From contig JAJZCW010000002.1 in the NCBI GenBank assembly GCA_021828865.1, positions 62,001 to 126,000 on the forward strand: a DNA stretch of 64,000 nt, in the 5' to 3' direction. Shown in pieces: positions 60,045 through 64,000 of the stretch; the stretch's first letter is position 1; each line of letters opens with the position of its first letter. The notes under the pieces were generated by a model. That model was not told the DNA's origin. It saw only the letters and a list, made by a program, of their open reading frames with translations, and ran no database searches. Made by a program: the position numbers and the translations under genes. The DNA is from Bacillota bacterium (GTDB lineage: Bacteria; Bacillota; Bacilli; Alicyclobacillales; SLC66).

Positions 60045-60527
60045 ATGGCCCACTCCTTGCATTTACAACGACTCGGATCTTCAAAAAACCAGCACATCTA
60101 TATCAAGCCTTACAAACACTCACAAATATGGCTTGAAACAAAGACCAATAAATTTTTTGAATCCAATTTATCAGGCGATCTTTCTACCCAAAAACGATAT
60201 CTTGTGGTGCGTACTAATCACCCCATTTCAGAAACATGGTTTCATTATAAAGGCAATCAAAATTATGCAAAAATCCATCTTGGCTTAATCATAGAAAACA
60301 AAGGTTCAAAATATACGGAAATTTCATGTTCTGTAGATCGAATGTTCTACAGTTCATTCATCATCGAAGTATTGCATGACCACAAAATAGTCAAAATATC
60401 ACGAAAGAACGTTATTCCTGGTTCCTTTTCTTATTATGTAAAACCAAAAGGATGGCAAAGAATATACAATCTATTCCAATATGCACGTAATGCTCTTTAT
60501 AAAATAATAAGGCATAAAACAAAATAA
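60045..60527 (+). CDS. Hypothetical protein, AT-rich gene
   Basis: A 160-residue protein, no domain recognised. Rich in Lys/Ile/Asn/Tyr/His with a basic C-terminus (ARNALYKIIRHKTK). Middle segments (YLVVRTNHPISETWFHYKGN, YAKIHLGLIIENKGSKYTEI) look like beta strands. Base use is clearly more A/T-rich than its neighbours, suggesting a foreign or poorly expressed gene. ATG at 60045 has AAGGTG six bases upstream. Flanked by AT-rich intergenic DNA on both sides. Confidence 0.55.
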   Translation: MAHSLHLQRLGSSKNQHIYIKPYKHSQIWLETKTNKFFESNLSGDLSTQKRYLVVRTNHPISETWFHYKGNQNYAKIHLGLIIENKGSKYTEISCSVDRMFYSSFIIEVLHDHKIVKISRKNVIPGSFSYYVKPKGWQRIYNLFQYARNALYKIIRHKTK

Positions 60528-60722
60528 TAAAACGTCAAGTTGTCATATAATTAACAACTTTTCGCAATATCAATACTGATCAATAGCTGATATTTGCGTG
60601 TCGTTACTATTGTAGAAATGAACTAGTCAAAGCGGTCATTTTATATCATGACGAATTTGCGACAAATCCCTTACAATACAATCAATTCTATACTATTTGA
60701 TGATTTAAGGGGGAATGCGCCA

Positions 60723-61292
60723 ATGATGCAAAGTATCCATCATACTTGGCGGCGCTTTTTAACCTCCATCGAAGATACGGACGATGCGCTTATGTTTTTT
60801 TTCAAGAGCAGACAAAGTTTACTCGCCGCTCTGATCGGATTATTGATGATTATTTGGGGCCTCATCATGCAGCAATATTTTCTTCCTATTGCTGTGGTGC
60901 TCGCTGGAGCAATTGGCTATTGGCTGGGTTTTACCCCTGCATTTCTGATCGCGTTCTTCCTGATCATAGTTCAAGTGCGGTTCAATCAAACGTTTCATTT
61001 CTCCGAAATTTTGATTGAAGTGTTGGGAACCACATTTATCGCTTGGCTAGGCAGAGAGCACAGGCTGGCTGTACGAAGAAGGCTTTTATGGGGAGGAGAC
61101 GAATATGAAAAGCAGGTGGTTTCGTGGACATTTGTAAACGAAGTCAGAAATTCGTTATTGGCTATGAGACTCTTATTATTTCAAAAAAGTCCGGATCCTA
61201 CCACCGGAACCAATCTCAAATTGATAGAAGACGAATTACTTCGTCTTGAATCGCTCTTCGGAAAACTTCACGAAAAGGATGCAAGCAAATAA
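60723..61292 (+). CDS. Membrane protein with a histidine-kinase DHp-like domain lacking the phospho-His
   Basis: A 189-residue protein. Two or three TM helices (SLLAALIGLLMIIWGLIM, YFLPIAVVLAGAIGYWLGF, PAFLIAFFLIIVQVRF) and then a soluble tail with TFVNEVRNSLLAMRLLLFQK and LKLIEDELLRLESLFGKL. The first is placed like the HisKA helix in sporulation kinases (HEVRNPLTAIRGFLQL), but the His is Asn; the second resembles the second DHp helix. There is no ATPase domain. ATG at 60723 with AAGGGGG nine bases upstream; in-frame ATG at 60648 has none. Function unknown. Confidence 0.6.
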   Translation: MMQSIHHTWRRFLTSIEDTDDALMFFFKSRQSLLAALIGLLMIIWGLIMQQYFLPIAVVLAGAIGYWLGFTPAFLIAFFLIIVQVRFNQTFHFSEILIEVLGTTFIAWLGREHRLAVRRRLLWGGDEYEKQVVSWTFVNEVRNSLLAMRLLLFQKSPDPTTGTNLKLIEDELLRLESLFGKLHEKDASK

Positions 61293-61410
61293 CGCAGCAT
61301 TCATGCTTGTGACAGGAATGCAATCCTATCATCTCCAGAAAAACACAAGCTTTTTTTGTGATCTTTACAGCAGCAATTGATATAGGCAACGCGATAACTG
61401 GAGGCTAAGC

Positions 61411-61905
61411 ATGTTAACTGCACTGTATCACTTATTCCCCCCGACCATACACCCAATGGTCATTCATTTTACTATTGCCATCAACTTTTTGGCGACATTG
61501 ATTGGGTTAATTGGTTTCTTTAGAAAAAGGGATCCATTCTATGAACGGATGTATATATGGCTACTTGTTTTAAGCATTCTGGCGACGCTTGCGGCAGGGT
61601 TTACAGGCGTCATATCTGCCTACTACGCACAAGTACCGGCAAATCTCTCACCAATGTTTGAGACTCATCAGCACATGGGTGAACTGACAGGGATTGCGCT
61701 GGTTATCGCGTTTCTATTCCAATGGTTTTATCGACACAACAAAAAACAAGTGGCGGCACTTGCACTCGTATTCTCCATCATCGCCACCATTCTTGTCAGT
61801 ATCACCGGACATTTGGGAGGAACGATGGTTTACAGCCATGGTTTAGGTGTTCATGTTAGTCAAAGTCAATCGAACGGTTCAGTAACCCCGTCTCACCATG
61901 CCTGA
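61411..61905 (+). CDS. DUF2231-family membrane protein
   Basis: A 164-residue, four-TM protein. PTIHPMVIHFTIAINFLATL is the DUF2231 start with three His; further His residues in FETHQHMGELTG and SITGHLGGTMVYSHGLGVH could bind heme or metal. Family function unknown, often found with cytochrome or copper genes. GGAGG six bases before ATG. A terminator follows. Confidence 0.82.
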   Translation: MLTALYHLFPPTIHPMVIHFTIAINFLATLIGLIGFFRKRDPFYERMYIWLLVLSILATLAAGFTGVISAYYAQVPANLSPMFETHQHMGELTGIALVIAFLFQWFYRHNKKQVAALALVFSIIATILVSITGHLGGTMVYSHGLGVHVSQSQSNGSVTPSHHA

Positions 61906-61931
61906 TAATCAATAAACAGATCTTGAGTTGA

Positions 61932-61975
61932 CAAAGTGGCAGTATCGGTAGGAAGCTGATGCTGTCACTTTTTTA
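61932..61975 (+). terminator. Terminator after the DUF2231 gene
   Basis: AAAGTGGCAG / CTGTCACTTT (one G-U), followed by TTTT. Confidence 0.7.
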
Positions 61976-62088
61976 TGAAAGCATCGGGTTAAAATAAATG
62001 AGTTGATTAGATGAAAGGGTTTACATGAAGGATAAAGAGGAAAACACAAGGAGTTAAAGCTATTGCCATGTTGATTTCTCTAAAACAA

Positions 62089-62199
62089 TCAGTGAGGAAT
62101 AAAAGAAACTGCTAGAAGCAAGGATAATGCGAGCATTCCCCAACGCATGAATTTATACGCTTCCCGATCCGTCATTTTGCTTTTTTCTTTCGCATCCAT
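62089..62199 (-). CDS. Small single-TM protein (36 residues)
   Basis: A 36-residue protein: DAKEKSKMTDREAYKFMRWG, then one hydrophobic helix (MLALSLLLAVSFI). The ATG has GGAGG eight bases upstream. In-frame starts further upstream extend into the next gene and lack ribosome sites. No homologue is recalled. The next gene upstream is a membrane protein 73 bases away; possible cotranscription. Confidence 0.5.
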   Translation of the reverse strand: MDAKEKSKMTDREAYKFMRWGMLALSLLLAVSFIPH

Positions 62200-62272
62200 T
62201 ACCAATTCCTCCTCTCTTTTGATTGTCATTCTAGTAAAGCAACCTTGCTTTTTCCTGAAGACGTTGAAAAAA

Positions 62273-62698
62273 TTAATAGTGCTTCGGATGGTACGTATAC
62301 TGTGATCCAAGCGCCACCACGTAAAGCACGATAAAGAAAATCACAGACCCTATAATGGGAATCAAATTGATAAATATCCATCCCCAACCTGCACGAAACC
62401 GGTCAAGCATCAGAGCAAGCATGACGAGATAAACGATCAACAAAGCCAAAGCAATCAATCCGCCAATTACATGAAACACTGAGGCTAGAAGGAGCAACAC
62501 TGGCCATATCCACCAAAGCGGCCAATCCACTATCTTCGCGGTAATAAACACACTGCCGTACGGTATAAAAGCAACCCATGACCACGAAATACCAGCTTTT
62601 AGACCTAAGCGATAATAGGGATAGATACTGATGACGTATACAACTAACATGATCACCCATATTACCGATGCAACCCCTAAAAATGTAGCCACAGCCAT
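62273..62698 (-). CDS. Four-TM membrane protein of unknown function
   Basis: A 141-residue protein with four or five hydrophobic segments (TFLGVASVIWVIMLVVYVI, WWIWPVLLLLASVFHVIGGL, IALALLIVYLVMLALML, FINLIPIIGSVIFFIVLYVV). WSWVAFIPYGSVFITAKI and WIFINLIPIIGS recall the small signal-peptidase-like or DUF membrane proteins, but nothing specific. ATG with AAGGGGG seven bases upstream. Unassigned. Confidence 0.65.
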   Translation of the reverse strand: MAVATFLGVASVIWVIMLVVYVISIYPYYRLGLKAGISWSWVAFIPYGSVFITAKIVDWPLWWIWPVLLLLASVFHVIGGLIALALLIVYLVMLALMLDRFRAGWGWIFINLIPIIGSVIFFIVLYVVALGSQYTYHPKHY

Positions 62699-62890
62699 CA
62701 AAACACCCCCTTAAAAAGGGGCAACGAACCCACTAGAATATAGATTCACTGCCGCATGTTTATTATCCAATTATACTCCCTAAACCTCAGGATCTCACCT
62801 CTTCGAACCACTTCCTGCAAGCGTTAACGTTAATGAGTTGAATTTGTGATACGCTTAAACAGGAACCAATCTATGAGCGGGGGAACTAGC

Positions 62891-64000
62891 ATGAGTATTG
62901 GATTTGGTGCGCTGATTCAAATTGTTTTTTCTGATCGACCGGGCCTCGGATACGATGTCTTTCAGGTATTTGAGTACTTCAGGGTGGAGAAAGTGGCGAT
63001 GGAAGTATCCATCGAAACGGGTATGATCATCAAATTTATCTGTGCGGATGAAAAAAATTATGAAGCGCTCATCGCGTCACTTCGTCAGGTTCCCGGTGTT
63101 GTCGCCGTCAGCCCCGCAACCAACATGCCATTTGAAGACAGGGAAAATCAATTGCGGACGATTCTCGATGTAGTGAGCGAAGGGATCATTGCCGTCACAA
63201 AAGAAGGAACGATCACACAAATCAACGAGGCTGCAAAAGCCATTTTGCAAATTGAAAAAGAGGTATTAGGCCGTCCAATTAACGAATTGCTGGATGAACA
63301 GATGATTCTTTCGACCATTCGCACAGGACAAGCCATTCGACTCTTTGAATCCCGGGCCATGAACGGAAAACACCCGAGAAGGTATTGGTGCAGCAACCAG
63401 CCGATCATCGACAAATTGGGCAGTACCATCGGAGTAGTGATCACCATCAAGGGAGAGGAACAGATCGATGAGATCATGAAAGCAGTCCACGATCGGGTGC
63501 AATTGACCACTTTCTCTGACATCATTTATCAGTCTGAAATCATGAGAAAACTCGTGGAAACAGCGAAAACAGTGGCGCGCAGCCATTCCACTGTGCTCTT
63601 ACGAGGGGAGAGCGGAACTGGTAAAGAACGGTTTGCGCATGCTATCCACATGGCGAGCCCCAGACGATCAAAACCGTTCATCGCGGTCAATTGCACGGCA
63701 CTCCCAGAATCTCTTTTTGAAAGCGAACTTTTCGGATATGAACAGGGTGCCTTTACCGGCGCCATGAAAGAAGGCAAAAAAGGGCTTTTTGAGCAAGCCC
63801 ATACTGGCACGCTATTTCTTGACGAAATTGGGGAGTTACCTCTACCCATGCAAGCCAGATTGCTGCGGACACTTCAGGAGGGAACGATTCGCAAAGTGGG
63901 GGGAACCAAAGAAATCCCGGTGGATGTCAGGATCATAGCAGCGACCCATCGCCACCTGGAACGGTTGATGGAACAGGGAGGATTTCGCGAAGACCTCTAT
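62891..64000 (+). CDS. TyrR-type sigma-54-dependent transcriptional activator (3' end outside the window)
   Basis: The first 370 codons are inside the window. Residues 1-75 form an ACT-like domain (LIQIVFSDRPGLGYDVFQVF, then VEKVAMEVSIETG), 80-190 a PAS domain (LDVVSEGIIAVTKEGTITQI), and from ~205 the AAA+ domain: GESGTGKERFAHAIH (Walker A; GETGTGKE is usual), ESELFGYEQGAFTGAMKEGK with the GAFTGA sigma-54 contact loop, and GTLFLDEIGELPLPMQARLL (Walker B). This is the TyrR layout. ATG with GGGGG seven bases upstream. Such regulators often control amino-acid or acid catabolism; target genes presumably lie to the right. Confidence 0.9.
   Translation, partial: MSIGFGALIQIVFSDRPGLGYDVFQVFEYFRVEKVAMEVSIETGMIIKFICADEKNYEALIASLRQVPGVVAVSPATNMPFEDRENQLRTILDVVSEGIIAVTKEGTITQINEAAKAILQIEKEVLGRPINELLDEQMILSTIRTGQAIRLFESRAMNGKHPRRYWCSNQPIIDKLGSTIGVVITIKGEEQIDEIMKAVHDRVQLTTFSDIIYQSEIMRKLVETAKTVARSHSTVLLRGESGTGKERFAHAIHMASPRRSKPFIAVNCTALPESLFESELFGYEQGAFTGAMKEGKKGLFEQAHTGTLFLDEIGELPLPMQARLLRTLQEGTIRKVGGTKEIPVDVRIIAATHRHLERLMEQGGFREDLY

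Overview
The window looks like a chromosomal segment of an aerobic, endospore-forming Bacillota, most like the Alicyclobacillaceae/Bacillaceae side of Bacilli. The direct evidence is an alpha/beta-type SASP gene, a LiaFSR cell-envelope three-component system, strong AAGGAGG ribosome sites, many TTG/GTG starts, a SAM-I riboswitch, CcpA cre boxes and a SinI-like protein. The family assignment is an inference from gene content. No phage, transposase, CRISPR array or rRNA was seen, so most of the window is core genome with a few decayed or unusual genes.

Layout. Positions 1-1930 (minus strand) carry the distal end of a Tad/Flp type IVb pilus locus (flp, tadE-like, tadG-like, cpaB), headed by a recognisable cyclic-di-GMP-I (GEMM) riboswitch. 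2069-3462 holds five tRNA genes in two groups around a metallo-beta-lactamase-fold hydrolase. 3600-9100 has a PepSY protein, speD with a long structured leader, an enoyl-CoA hydratase-family gene, a ThyX-like gene without the ThyX signature, htpX, a Gln-rich coiled-coil protein and an M23 peptidase. 9077-12625 is pstSCAB. 12700-18950 has small proteins, a CBS protein, a SASP, citrate synthase, liaFSR and lgt. 18986-21770 holds two Cys/Met PLP enzymes, one under a SAM-I riboswitch. 21845-31086 holds an NlpC/P60-like protein that lacks the catalytic Cys, RNase Z, a GDSL lipase, an acyl-CoA ligase, an acyltransferase, an MFS permease and an OmpR-type two-component system.

From 31064 to 39592 is a menaquinone block: menB-menE-menF-menD-menH under one promoter that carries two TetR-type operator-like palindromes, with menA on the other strand. 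Between them is a secreted protein with two cupredoxin domains bearing CuA-like CxxxC motifs. A decayed fragment of the same kind lies next to trxB. 41848-44862 is mtnA, an SDR and an HD-GYP c-di-GMP phosphodiesterase. 44988-48554 is fixABCX, with an FNR-like dyad upstream. 49744-51852 is an NhaC-type antiporter and a pxpA broken by one amber codon. 51973-54426 groups an NnrS/heme-copper-like membrane protein, a DUF488 protein and a Crp/Fnr regulator. 54631-58246 is an acetate module (acsA and a SatP-type transporter), each with a cre site, and between them a psiE-like and a sinI-like gene. The last part has a chemoreceptor, small membrane proteins, a DHp-like protein without the phospho-His, and the first 370 codons of a TyrR-type sigma-54 activator.

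Two themes recur. One is c-di-GMP and surface lifestyle: a c-di-GMP riboswitch on the Flp pilin, an HD-GYP enzyme, a SinI-like antirepressor and a chemoreceptor. The other is respiratory and carbon-status control: menaquinone synthesis, FixABCX electron transfer, a Crp/Fnr regulator with candidate sites, and CcpA control of acetate use.
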